Assembly (NCBI RefSeq): GCF_029867415.1
Contig: NC_081182.1
Location: forward strand, 13,824,497 to 13,888,496
DNA length: 64,000 bases
Source: Vicia villosa
Lineage: Eukaryota; Streptophyta; Magnoliopsida; Fabales; Fabaceae
Direction of reading: 5' to 3'
The notes under the pieces were generated by a model, which searched no databases, was not told the origin of the DNA, and was given only the letters and a program-made list of their open reading frames with translations. A program made the translations under genes and the position numbers. Below are positions 11,494 through 23,040 of this stretch, piece after piece; the stretch's first letter is position 1, and every line of letters starts with the position of its first letter.

Positions 11494-12585
11494 TCAAGGA
11501 TCACCAAACGATAAAACACAAGTTTCACGATTAAAATCGCTTCCTCGATAAACCTTCAACCTCTGACCATTAACTACCCATTCTTGCTTTGATTTTTGGT
11601 CCTCTATCACAATAGCCCCATGGCTTCTAACCTCTTTGACTAAAAACGGTCCGGACCATTTAGACTTCAACTTTCCCAGAAAAAGTCTTAACCGGGAATT
11701 GAAGAGTAAAACTAATTGCCCTACCTTAAAGTCCTTAATTCTAATCTTACTATCATGATAGAATTTGGTCTTTTCCTTGTAAATCGAATTAGACTTATAG
11801 GCATGCAATCTCATCTCTTCCAACTCATTTAATTGGATTTTTCTTCTCTCTCCACACAACTTGTGGTCAAAATTCAAAAGCTTCAAGGCCCAATATGCCT
11901 TATGCTCTAGTTCTATGGGAAGGTGACAACTTTTACCATACACCATTTGGAATGGTGTAAGACCGATCGGTGCTTTGAAAGCGGTCCGATATGCCCACAA
12001 GGTTTCATCAAGCTTCATTGACCAATCCTTCCTAGAGCTAGACACAGTTTTCTCAAGAATTCTCTTAATTTCTCTATTGGTCCTCTCAACTTTCCCATTA
12101 GTTTGTGGATGATATGGAGTAGCCACCTTGTGCTTTACTCCATATTGCTCCAACACTTTCTCAAGCGGGGCATTACAAAAATGAGATCCCCCATCACTAA
12201 TTAAAACTCTTGGTGAGCCAAACCGCGAAAATATATTTTTCTTCAGAAATTTGATCACGGTCTTACCATCCGCTTTGGGTGAAGCAATTGCTTCCACCCA
12301 CTTAGACACATAATCCACAGCTACCAAGATGTATTCATTTGACATAGAGGAAGGGAATGGTCCAACAAAGTCAATACCCCAACAATCAAATACTTCTACT
12401 TCTAAAATACTTTGGAGGGGCATTTCCTCTCTTTTCCCAATTCCACCAGTTCTTTGACAACTGTCGCATGAGGCAACATGGTGGTAAGCATCTTTGAACA
12501 AAGTAGGCCACCAAAATCCCGATTGAAGGACTTTTGTGGCCGTACGCAAACTATTAAAATGACCACCGTACGGCGAATTGTGGCA
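11494..12585 (-). CDS. Athila integrase (C-terminal part of Pol)
   Basis: The integrase inserts the DNA copy into the genome. The first 36 residues of the open frame (MNGISPS...) come from the inserted solo LTR; Athila sequence begins at HNSPYGGHF. The zinc-binding half-motif CDSCQR follows, then the rve core with its DDE residues: Asp in CWGIDFVGPFP, Asp in LISDGGSHF and Glu in NGKVERTNRE. A C-terminal region ends in WVVNGQRLKVYRG. The frame is open to the stop at 11494. The upstream zinc-finger His (SILWH) is at the left edge of the RT/RNase H segment (13944-15137), 1.35 kb away across the solo LTR, which disrupts the H2C2 finger. Confidence 0.9.
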   Translation of the reverse strand, partial: CHNSPYGGHFNSLRTATKVLQSGFWWPTLFKDAYHHVASCDSCQRTGGIGKREEMPLQSILEVEVFDCWGIDFVGPFPSSMSNEYILVAVDYVSKWVEAIASPKADGKTVIKFLKKNIFSRFGSPRVLISDGGSHFCNAPLEKVLEQYGVKHKVATPYHPQTNGKVERTNREIKRILEKTVSSSRKDWSMKLDETLWAYRTAFKAPIGLTPFQMVYGKSCHLPIELEHKAYWALKLLNFDHKLCGERRKIQLNELEEMRLHAYKSNSIYKEKTKFYHDSKIRIKDFKVGQLVLLFNSRLRLFLGKLKSKWSGPFLVKEVRSHGAIVIEDQKSKQEWVVNGQRLKVYRGSDFNRETCVLSFGDP

Positions 12586-12590
12586 AAGCC

Positions 12591-13943
12591 TGTTGAATGC
12601 AGTATAGGGCAAGCAACAAAAAAGATTTGGAAATATTGATCCGGGATTTATCGTCCTCAGAGATGGAGAGATGCCATTCAACAGTTTCTATGGTTTCGAG
12701 CTCGGGTTTGAATGAACAAAAGTATAAAAACGGAAAAGTAAATATGAACAGAAAAGAATTCATTCTTCGGAAAGATAAGAGTTATCAAACTTTGTATATA
12801 ATCTACTTATCACAAACTTAAACTTATCGACCAGTTATACTCAACCTACCGTACTTGTCTATGTTATCACGTATCTCTCACATAAGTGTCCATCTCTGGA
12901 GCACCTACGAGATTAACTCACAACCAAGGTTATCTCTAACGCAAAGTTGCGAGAACATCCGTATTCTCACGCCGGCGATCTCTCGCGCGCCGCTCAAACA
13001 CGAAAGCATTAAGTACAGATACAAACAGTGATTGATAGCTCTAAATCTATCTCTAGAGTTCAGAAACTAACAGATAATCATCCTAGATAAGGATTCAAGA
13101 AGTTTATCTCTAAAGCAACCCAAATCCCGAGCACAGAGCAAAAATCTAAGACAACAATCAACACAGATTTATAAAGCAAGATTTATATAATGCCATGATC
13201 AAAAAATATACATGAGTTCAAATTAAAATCATATACAAAACCCAACTATAAGAGAAAACACAAAGAGGAAGAGAAATGAACCGAAAATCTCCCAGTTTTT
13301 CAGCTCCGATCGATGATCAATCCACCCCCGATCATCCAAATGCAACCTCCGAAGATGTTTTCTAAGCCAATTCTACTCTAAGAATGAAGTTGATGGTGTT
13401 GGGACTCAAAAGTACCCAAACCATGACCTAAAAATGTGATTTTTGCCCCTTTTAACAAGTCTGAAAATCCGCAGGTCCGCTTAGCGGAACAGAGTCCGCT
13501 TAGCGGAGTCTGCTAAAAACCAGATTTTGTTTTCGCCATAACTCGAGAACCGTAACTCCGAATTGCGCCCGGTTCGAAGCGTTGGAAAGCTTATTCAATG
13601 CTCTATATAATAATGAATGAATGGAGACCAAATTGATGATTTTGATCATCCTTATTTTGAGTCTTTGGAAGTCCGCTTGATGGTGGCTAAGCGGGCTTGC
13701 ACTAAAACTGCGAAATCGAAGCCGTGCCTTTGACACTTTATTCCTCAAGGCTCCAATAAGCATGAATACCTATAAAAATAAAGGAAAAACTATCAAATGG
13801 TATAAAAGTATATGAAAATACAACCATTCACAAAGTATACGTATTTATACACAAAACGGGGAATTATTCAAACGGTATTGACAAAAGTATCGATAAGTGC
13901 CACTATTTACATACACAAAATAAGTAAATTTTGGCATTTATCA
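12591..13943 (-). mobile_element. Solo LTR inside the Athila integrase zinc finger
   Basis: A 1353 bp sequence with TG...CA ends (plus strand TGTTGAATGC ... GCATTTATCA), flanked by AAGCC (12586-12590) and ATGCC (13944-13948), a 5 bp target duplication with one mismatch. It has no internal region or coding, so I read it as a solo LTR left by LTR-LTR recombination. It contains TCCGCTTAGCGGA motifs near 13475-13500. A truncated relative in the other orientation lies at 60450-61596. The element family is not certain. Confidence 0.8.
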
Positions 13944-15137
13944 ATGCCACAAAATGCTTTTAGTTTCCTCATCCGCGACACATCTTCTCAAAAGATTGTC
14001 ATTGCTCAACTTAAACAAGTGAGGCTCATCCCAAACATAAAAATTGGCATCGTTTAAAAACTTTTTTCTTTGATTCCAAGTTAGATCCTCCGGTATCCAG
14101 CCAGATGCTTTGTGATTAGCCATATCTGCGAACCAGGGTCTAACTTCTTGTACCATGTACAGTTTTTCATCAGGGAATTCTTCCCTCACTTCTTTTTCAT
14201 TGTTTGTCACCTCGGTATTCACTAACCGAGATAAATGATCCGCAATCAAATTTTCTTTACCTTTCTTATCCTTCACTTCAAGATCAAATTCTTGAAGCAA
14301 AAGAATCCACCGAATAAGCCTCTGTTTTGAATCAGGCTTGGTGAGAAGATATTTGATTGCGGCATGATCAGTATAACACACCACTTTAGAACCAATGAGG
14401 TAAGAACGAAACTTTTCCAATGCAAAAACAATTGCGAGCAATTCTTTTTCGGTAGTGGCATAGTTTACCTGTGCCTCATTTAAAACTTTGCTCGCATAAT
14501 GTATAGCATGGAAATGTTTGTTTTTCCTTTGGCCTAAGACCGCACCAACCGCATAGTCACTAGCATCGCACATGAGTTCAAACTCAAGCGACCAATTAGG
14601 AGCGACAATTATGGGTGTGGTGGTCAAATTTTCTTTGAGTTCTAGGAAAGCTTTTAGACATGATTCATCAAAATTAAATTCCATACCTTTGTTGAGCAAA
14701 TTACTCAAAGGCTTTGCGACCTTGGAGAAATCCTTGATGAATCTTCTATAAAACCCAGCATGTCCCAAGAAGCTCCTTATGCCTTTCACATTCACCGGAG
14801 GGGGAAGCTTTTCAATAACTTCAATTTTTGCTGGATCGACCTCAAGCCCCTTTGAAGATACCTTGTGGCCAAGAACAATCCCATCCGTTACCATGAAAGT
14901 GCACTTCTCCCAGTTGAGAACCAAATTTGTTTCAATACATCTTTCCATCATCACATCAAGATTTTTCAAGCACAAGTCAAATGACGACCCGTACACAGAA
15001 AAATCATCCATGAACACCTCGATGCTTTTCTCGATCAAATCTGAGAAGATAGCTTGCATGCACCTTTGAAATGTTGCGGGAGCATTACATAGTCCAAATG
15101 GCATTCTTCGGTATGCAAAAACACCAAAAGGACATGT
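13944..15137 (-). CDS. Athila reverse transcriptase (C-terminal part) and RNase H
   Basis: Pol segment downstream of the Ogre-like insertion. It opens with [18 protein letters not shown] and the catalytic FMDD ([13 protein letters not shown]), then the RT thumb/connection ([20 protein letters not shown]). The RNase H domain follows with its first Asp in [13 protein letters not shown], the Glu in [17 protein letters not shown] and Asp in [14 protein letters not shown]. It closes with ADHLSRL and the first part of the integrase zinc finger (SILWH), where the solo LTR interrupts. The N-terminal RT part is at 27192-27999. The frame is open throughout, so only the insertions break it here. Confidence 0.92.
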
Positions 15138-17388
15138 TGTAGCAACCTGCCTAAAATTTTAACTTAGAGAGTCGCCACCTATTCTGAAGGGCGAATAGGA
15201 AACCCTACGCAGTATAGAGATCAGGGTAAGATACTATATTCGGGTCGAGGGAAGGTGTTAGGCACCCTCAACCCTTTCCTATTGGCTTTGAATCTAAGGA
15301 TAAAGGTTTATGGCTAAGGAAGTGAATAGGGGGAAAATTGAGATTTTAGGGAAGGGGACTCGCCTTGTTGCCAAGTGCCTACGTATCTCCTTATGGAGAA
15401 TCAGAGTCAACGTAGTTCGGGGCACAGGGTTGTACGCCTTTGAATTAGTATGAGGTTGTTTGAAGGCTTTTTGAATGGCCTATCGTAGTTTTGGAAGTTG
15501 CAAGGCATTTTGAATTGCCTAGGATAAAAATCCGGAGTTTGATTTGTTGTTTTAAGGTTTTGGGCGTACAACCCTGATTTTAATTTGTTACCATTAGTCG
15601 CGATAATCAATAGGTTTGATTACCATGGCTAACGGACTAAAGGGAGGATTGCTAACCACTATAATCGATAGATTCAATTATCGCGAATAGCAAATGTGTA
15701 TTTTAATTATTTAATTTTATCGTTATCCCTCATAATTGATAGATTCACTTACAAATAATAACGAATTGGATAGAGGAAAATGCTAATCATCGTAACCAAT
15801 AGCTTTGGTTAAAACCATTTAGCAAAAATGAGTTTATTTGAATTATATTTGATTAGAGAATTAAATAATTAATTGATTATTACCCACCACGATCAATTGA
15901 TTTAATCGAAGCGAATAATAAATTAATTCGTAATACTTTGGCCAAATGGCCAGTGGGATTGAGCAAACCCTAACGCATTCGTCCACTTCTAGGGTTTTTG
16001 TGTTTTTTATAATTAGAGGTTAAATTAATTAAATCGAGATAATTAAATAATTGGGAAAATAATCAGGAGAGCAATTCTAAATTCTAATTATAGCCTAATC
16101 CTAATTTAATTTTACTATTAATTTAATCTTAAACCAAATTACATATATTAGAAAAATATTGAGTTTAATTACATAATATATAAAAAGAATGATGAAACCT
16201 GGGCGTATTATCCCATGCGGTTGCCCTTGGATGTCCACGGTGTGCTTGCAATCTTGTGGCCGTTGGATTTGAGCAGTGTTGAGATCCTGAAGGTGGCTGC
16301 GTGAAAGTCCATTGTAGGCATGCACTGGCTGTGTGTACTGGATCTGGAAACAAACCTTACCAAAGAAAATCAGAAAAATATATGTGGGATGCTGGGATCG
16401 AACCCAGGTCCCTTGGATTCCCAGTTCTTTCCAAAGCCAAGTGCGCTGCGCCTATCTCATGTTAATGTAACGAATCCAAAACATCATATACAAAAATAAC
16501 ATGACTAAAAACTCAAAAAAAGAATAAGACACGGGGACGTGTCCTTCTTCCTCGCGAATCAACAGTGGTACGGCGGCAACAGCTTATCTCCATGGCCATT
16601 AATCTGCAAGCTTCAAACTCCATATACAAACACTATAAATCACGAATAAAAGCCCAGATTGATTATATAAAACACCCCGAATCCGTTAAACCCTTGAATT
16701 CAAACTAAAATTGACTCTAAACAATTTCCCTAAAATCAAGAACATAAACCTTAACTATGGTGATTTGTTCAAATCACAACAAGAATTGAATTAAATGTAC
16801 AGAAACGGTCTTATCATCAATCTAAACATAATTACGTAATTGAAACCTGTTCATGATGCCTCCACAAGCGTAATCGGGCATAAGGCAAAAAGCCCAACCG
16901 TGAGCAAGCGTGGGGTTCCGCCGGATTGCTGCGGAATGGTGTTGTGATGGTGTCTTCGCGGTGGTTGCTCGCGTGGTGGCGTCGGTGGAGGAGAGTTACG
17001 TGAGGCTGACATCGCGTTTTCGCCGTGTGGTTGGGAGACGAAGCCATGGTGGTGTTGATGGCCATTGGTCTTCATCTGTAGAACAAAAGAGAAGAGAAAA
17101 AAACTAGCAAGAAGAAACAGAGCAATCAAATTGTTGCATATGGTTTTGTCCACAACACACACACCAATGTTACAGATTTTTCTTTAGTTATTGTATTGTT
17201 ATAACAAACTTCCAATAGAATTGGTACGTCAACAAGAGGCAGGTAGTATCTACATGGGTTAGAATTGGTCAAAGGGATCTCGCTGTTTTTTTCGGTCCCC
17301 CCTACTCCTAATGTCAAAATAATCCTTTTATATTGTTCAAGTTAGGTTTTTTTTATACCTAATGGGCCTATTGCCCAATTAGCTTAAG

Positions 17389-17420
<32 letters not shown>

Positions 17421-17818
17421 CCAAAAATAATAAAAATCCCAAAAATTAATACTAACAATACTCCATAACCATAATTAACAATAATAGAAAATAATCACAT
17501 CAAATATTAAAATTAATAATTAGACAATACTAATTAATAATAATAGTTAAAAATGATCAAATCAGATATTGAAATAGTCCGACAAAAAATCACAAGCTAT
17601 ATGATTAATTGTGAAACGGACTAAAAAATCTCGAAGACAGCACAGATGGGTCAGGTGACTAGGCTCCAGCACTTTCTAACTTTAACCCTCATTTTAACCC
17701 AGGATATTCTGTAAGAACGCAGGTTTGACAATAGGGATGTCAAACTCCATGATTCTTAATTTTGATCCTTGATGAATTAAAAGACACAAATTGACCGGGC
17801 AAATTTTGGGGTATGACA
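15138..17818 (-). repeat. 3' LTR of the Ogre-like element
   Basis: 2681 bp, same length as the right copy and identical wherever I compared them. It carries a 27 bp (TA)n run near 17390, a tRNA-like stretch at 16384-16462 and no convincing gene. The adjoining GCTGCCCCTGTTCAA (17819-17833) reads as the polypurine tract on the minus strand. Confidence 0.93.
16384..16462 (-). other. tRNA-like (Pol III box B) sequence in the Ogre-like LTR
   Basis: On the element's sense (minus) strand this contains GGGTTCGATCCC, an exact match to the Pol III box B consensus, in a CTGGG/CCCAG stem with a 6 nt loop. Upstream is GGCGCAGCGCACTTGGC, which resembles a degenerate box A/D-arm. No clean acceptor stem, cloverleaf or CCA-bearing end is visible, so it is not a functional tRNA gene. 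It looks like a tRNA-derived or SINE-head remnant. The same sequence lies in the other LTR at 25752-25830. Confidence 0.5.
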
Positions 17819-18424
17819 GCTGCCCCTGTTCAATCTTCTTAAACCTAAAGAGTCAGATAGGCACGTCTGCCTATCGTGATCTAAAGGTGGAAGATGATTG
17901 GACACTGAAATGCCCTGAAATTTGCATGCGTCGGGAATAAATTCCATGAGAGATGGGCTTACAGATGTCAGGTAGATACCATTTTCTCAAGATGTGAAGC
18001 AGATGCTTTCGAAAGGAACCACTTGCTTTGGTTTTAGTGCGGCCTAATAAGGCAACCTGAATTTTATGCAATGGTATGATGCATGCGATGCATGATGCAG
18101 TGCGCTTCTCAAAATAAATGAGAGCCATGTATGTATATGCGTACTGTATGAATGAGGTTTGTTAGTTGAATGATGCATGATTGTCAGTTAAAGTATGTTA
18201 GTAGCTCTGAAAAGAGAGATAACACATTTGATTGTTATTGATGATGTTTTGGAGAATATCACTGCCGAGGGACTAACGTGGTAAACCCAATTGAGAAATT
18301 GTTTGAAAAATCTTGTATGCCTGGAAAAGCTCCTAGAAAGGATGGAATACGTCTTGAAGAAGACTTCCTGGAAAGGTTCCTGAAAAGGAGTAGCGAGGAC
18401 CTTCTGTTGGTTGTGTAAATTGGC
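17819..18424 (-). other. Ogre-like element, 3' untranslated segment next to the LTR
   Basis: Begins with the polypurine tract (complement of TGCCCCTGTT). The rest, with many ATGCATG/GATGCATG runs around 18060-18180, codes for nothing recognisable. Confidence 0.6.
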
Positions 18425-18660
18425 TTGCTATGGTCAGCAAGCTTCCGCAGTTTGTGAACCCCCACTTACTATAGTTCTAGTAAGTTTCTGTAGTTTGTGA
18501 ACCCCCACTTACTATAGTTCTAGTAAGTTTCCGTAGTTTGTGAACCCCCACTTACTATAGTTCTAGTAAGTTTCTGTAGTTTGTGAACCCCCCACTTACT
18601 ATAGTTCTAGTAAGTTTTCGTAGTTTGTGGACCCCAATAGGATTGCTTGCTATAGTTCTA
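18425..18660. repeat. 43 bp minisatellite, about five copies
   Basis: The unit contains GTTTGTGAACCCCCACTTAC followed by TATAGTTCTAGTAAG. Copies differ by one or two bases and one C insertion. It lies in the 3' untranslated region of the Ogre-like element, beside the 89 bp array. Confidence 0.93.
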
Positions 18661-18679
18661 GCAAGTTCACCTGCACCGA

Positions 18680-19480
18680 CAGGGTTATCTGCGAATCTCA
18701 TCGCAGAATTTACCTGTACCACCAATAGGGTTATTCACGAGTGTTATCGTGAAATTTACCTATATTATCAGGGTTATCTACGAATGCTATCGCAGAATTT
18801 ACCTGTACCACCAATAGGGTTATTCACGAGCGTCGTCGCGAAATTTACCTATATTATCAGGGTTATCTACGAATGCTATCGCAGAATTTACCTGTACCAC
18901 CAATAGGGTTATTCACGAGCGTCGTCGCGAAATTTACCTATATTATCAGGGTTATCTACGAATGCTATCGCAGAATTTACCTGTACCCCCAATAGGGTTA
19001 TTCACGAGCGTCGTCGCGAAATTTACCTATATTATCAGGGTTATCTACGAATGCTATCGCAGAATTTACCTGTACCCCCAATAGGGTTATTCACGAGTGT
19101 CGTCGCGAAATTTACCTATATTATCAGGGTTATCTACGGATGCTATCGCAGAATTTACCTGTACCACCAATAGGGTTATTCACGAGTGTCGTCGCGAAAT
19201 TTACCTATATTATCAGGGTTATCTACGAATGCTATCGCAGAATTTACCTGTACCACCAATAGGGTTATTCACGAGTGTCGTCGCGAAATTTACCTATATT
19301 ATCAGGGTTATCTACGGATGCTATCGCAGAATTTACCTGTACCACCAATAGGGTTATTCACGAGTGTCGTCGCGAAATTTACCTATATTATCAGGGTTAT
19401 CTACGAATGCTATCGCAGAATTTACCTGTACCACCAATAGGGTTATTCACGAGTGTCGTCGCGAAATTTACCTATGTAGA
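18680..19480. repeat. 89 bp minisatellite, about nine copies, dimeric
   Basis: The period is exactly 89 bp. Each unit is a dimer of related 44 and 45 bp halves: one with AGGGTTATTCACGAG...CGAAATTTACC, the other with AGGGTTATCTACGAA...CAGAATTTACC. Overlapping open frames here are artefacts of the period. Degenerate single halves continue to about 19620. Ogre 3' untranslated regions are a documented source of satellite repeats in legumes. Confidence 0.95.
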
Positions 19481-19620
19481 ATTTGGATCATTTGCCCTGG
19501 TTTGGACAAATTTCACCTGCACCGAAGGAATTACCTGCCATGGTTCTGACAGGCGTACCTGCATAAGAGTAATCATTTGCTATAGTTCTAGCAAACTTAC
19601 CTGCATGAAAAAGATTCACC

Positions 19621-22600
19621 TGTTTGGAGACTCACGACTCGAGGGTCGGAGGAAATACACCTTTCACAACACGAGGGTTGGAGACTAGGCTTTTGTAGTG
19701 TGATCTGAATTTTGATGTAATAGTCAGACGGGGACTGGCTACCATGCGAGAAATGGACTTTGCAAGGATTTGCCAGGACGAGGACTGAACTTTGAAATGG
19801 TTTGGATTGCCAATAAAAATTGGGCTTTTTATGTATATGCTAATGCTCATGCGTATGTATGCATGTTAATGATGATGCAATCCCGAGATTTTATCTCCTT
19901 AAACCCATTGAGCTTGTTTACTCCATGCTTGCACCTATACCCTGACTATGCTTATGCTGGCTTTGTAATGTTTATGTACGCTTATGCATATGCGCATGTT
20001 TGGTTGACGTAATGAGTGGAACGAAGTAATGTCTTCTGTAAGACTACCTGAAAAGGTATGGTGTAAGGTATCAACCAGTTTATGTAATGCATGATTTGTA
20101 TGTATTTGCATGATGCTCCAATGATAGGTTGTTGATAACCAAAGCGTATATAGTTTGCTGGAATTGCGGGTTTGTTTGATAAGATGGGGTGTGATGCTAG
20201 CGCGATTTCCCAATACCTGTTTTGTTTGAGCTTGGAAGATCGTAGTTAGAAGAAAGATTTGTTTGATGTTGTAAAGTGCGAGAACGCCTTTTTCCCTTTT
20301 GTTATGTGTCTTGCCCCAGTTTGAAAAAAAATTTTTTTAGAAATACTCCACGCCTTTAACCTTTGGAGGTTCTCCACACCTTTAACCTTTAGAGGTTCTC
20401 CACATCTTTAACCTTTGAATTGTTTGCCTTATGAATTTGATATCCAGTGTCCCAATGTTTAGTGGAAAAGATGCCTATGATCTCCAAGTTATGGGGGAAG
20501 TGCCCAAAGAAATAACCTTGTCATATGCTTCGATGTTTAGATTGAAGGGTGTTCCCCTGGTCTCCAGGTCATGGAAGGTTATCCATAGTGTTCTATCCTT
20601 TGAATTTGAATTCTTCCCATGTCTGACATGCCCCTGTTTGAGATTGCTTTGAGATGTGCCCCAAGTCGATTGAACCTTAGGAAGACTGCCCCTAGTTAAT
20701 AGGATGTTCGATTGTATGCCCCTGTGCTCCTTGAAATTTTTGCCCCTGTTTAGGAGAACCCCCTAGATGTGGTTCCCCCGACTCCAGGGTCTTTATTAGA
20801 AATGATCACCTTTGATTAACCCATTTCGAGATTTCCTCGATGCTAAGTGTATACTCGTAGATGGTGTTGTACTTTTTGAGAAGTAGTTCCAATGGAATGC
20901 GTATGCCAGTTTTGAAATCGAAGTCCGTTATGAATTAGGACTGGATGGTTTTGAAAAGAATGCTTGAAGAAGCATAGTGATTAGAAGTAGTTTTAACAAA
21001 CATAGGAGTCAGTATAACAAATTCTGCTTAATATGCTTTCATGGTTAACCTTGCCTCAATTAGGACTTTTAAATGTTGTAACTTGGCCTGGTTCATGTTT
21101 TAAGAAACAATGGATATAAGGCTCAAAATTTTATTTATCCCACCCCTTTCTCCTTGATGTTCTCCAGATCCTAAAAATTCTACTAATCCAATGGATGTGC
21201 TTTGTTTGCGAGAGAATCGTTTCAGTTTCGATGTTGAGCAGAAGCCTTAGTAGAGATCCAAGCATTGATGAAAATATTGTGAAGATCCAAGCATGGATGC
21301 GAGGCTTTGATGATTTAGCAGTCACCAGATTATCCATTGTATTTAGCCTTTGTTTTTATCCCTTATTTTTGCATGAACCAATTCTTTTGAATTTGATCCA
21401 TCGGGATGCCCTAAATTTTGCCTAAGTCGTTTTTTTTATTCATGGAATTTTTTGACTTAGCGGGCGCTTTTCTCCTTTTTCTTTTGAATACTCCTTTTGA
21501 GATTGATCCTTGGATATTGAATGTTGTGACTGCTATGTTGATTTTGATTTGCAAGCTTCGCCTCTGATACTTCCTCGATCATGAATGATGTAATGAGGAA
21601 GAAGATTGTTGTAAATGTTATCTCCATTACTTCCTCATTCTTAGATGAATGCGAGGAAGAAGATGTGCTCGAACCTTTGTTTTGCTCCTTGCTTGAATCC
21701 CTGCTTGGATTGACTGACTCTCTTGACAACCAAAATACACCATTGAATTAATTGACATCTACCCTGCCCCTGGTTGAAATCAAGGTTTATTTGGAAAGTA
21801 GAAACAAGCTCCAACTCCTGGCTCGAGGGGGTAACGAGGGATTAACATCCTTATATCTCCACTGTTTAGGAATCGAAACAATGCCTGTACATCCTCGGCT
21901 CGGTCTTACCTTGAAAGCATATGTTTAGCGAGACTTAGTTATTTGTAATCGTCATTCTCCCTCAGGTTTGTTAATACTCTTAGATTTGAAATTGAAAATA
22001 GAATAGAAGCGTACGAGTGGAAAGTCGCAGTAATGCAAGAGCGGAGAGAAAGAATTGATTTCAAAACATGCATGATTATTGTATTGAATTACTATTCGAA
22101 AAGTACAACGTTTTACATCAAATAGTGTTTTGTGATCGTAGGTAATACAACTAGAAAGATACACCTATTAATCCTAAGGGCAATCTCCTTTGTGAATCCG
22201 TCGACTTTGTTTTACTCCTTAGTTCGTGGACTTGTAGAAGTAGAAGGTGACCTCGAATTCCCCTTGGGCACGTCAAACCTATCGGGAACAAATTGCTTGT
22301 TAGCGGTGGGTTTTCGTCATATAGGAACTTCATGAGTTTCCTTTGACCGAAACTCTTTTGCTTTTTTTTTTTAGGATAGTATCACACCATTGCAACCTTC
22401 GAAGTTTGTAGATTGATAGAGAGAACGCCTATGACTCTTTTGCCCCTTGGTGCGGAGTTAACATATGTCGGCTTCCCTCCATCGTAGTTAGCATCTTTGT
22501 TCAGGGTCTTGCCCCAGTTGGACAAATCCTTGCCCCCAGGTTATCGTAGAGCGTCCTTGAAAGTTTGATATGTTCTAAGATGGACCCCTTTATGATTAGA

Positions 22601-23040
22601 TACATCTTGAGTGTATCTATGAGGGAACTCTTTGTTGAACTAATCTTTGCTCGATGAAAACCTTTATTGTATTTGTAATCTTGTTATGACAAGGAATGGA
22701 CACGTGGTTGGCATAGCGGAAGACATTCTCTTTTTTTTTTAGTAAGACCAAGATCTTTTATTCTCCTTTCTCCATAGTTTTTTTTATTTTTTTTTTGGAG
22801 TTTCGGGAAACCGGCTAGCACGGTTGGTATGGATGCGGGCGAAGATAGAAATGCAAATGCGAATGTATGAGTGCATGAAAATGCAAATGCACGCGTAAGC
22901 GATAGACTCCTTATATTATAACTCCATGTATGCAATGCAGACGTGTAACATATGATCCTAGGGATGGCCTTAGAGGCGACATTAGACCCTCTTGGAATCT
23001 TTGCAGGATAAATGTTATGACACGCTAAAGGAAATCCCTT
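19621..23040 (-). other. Ogre-like element interior, no genes; scattered short repeats
   Basis: No retroelement protein domain can be read on either strand. It contains a 33-34 bp repeat in three copies (TTTAACCTTTGGAGGTTCTCC-type) at about 20343-20420, and many copies of TGCCCC(T/A)G resembling the polypurine tract complement (20312, 20629, 20656, 20687, 20717, 20741, 21765, 22441, 22510, 22531). The short open frames look fortuitous. Confidence 0.6.

Noticed and set aside
16384..16462. Functional tRNA gene
   Set aside because: Box B is good but I could not build an acceptor stem or a proper cloverleaf, so it is reported only as tRNA-like.
16832..17162. Pro/His-rich 103-codon frame inside each Ogre-like LTR
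   Set aside because: It has the same sequence in both LTRs, no domain, and an overlapping open frame on the other strand; probably chance in GC-richer LTR sequence.
18425..19480. CRISPR array
   Set aside because: The units are contiguous without unique spacers, in a plant retroelement 3' region.
18583..19688. Several overlapping 84-137 codon frames in the Ogre-like element
   Set aside because: They come from an 89 bp tandem repeat read in successive frames and have no independent support.
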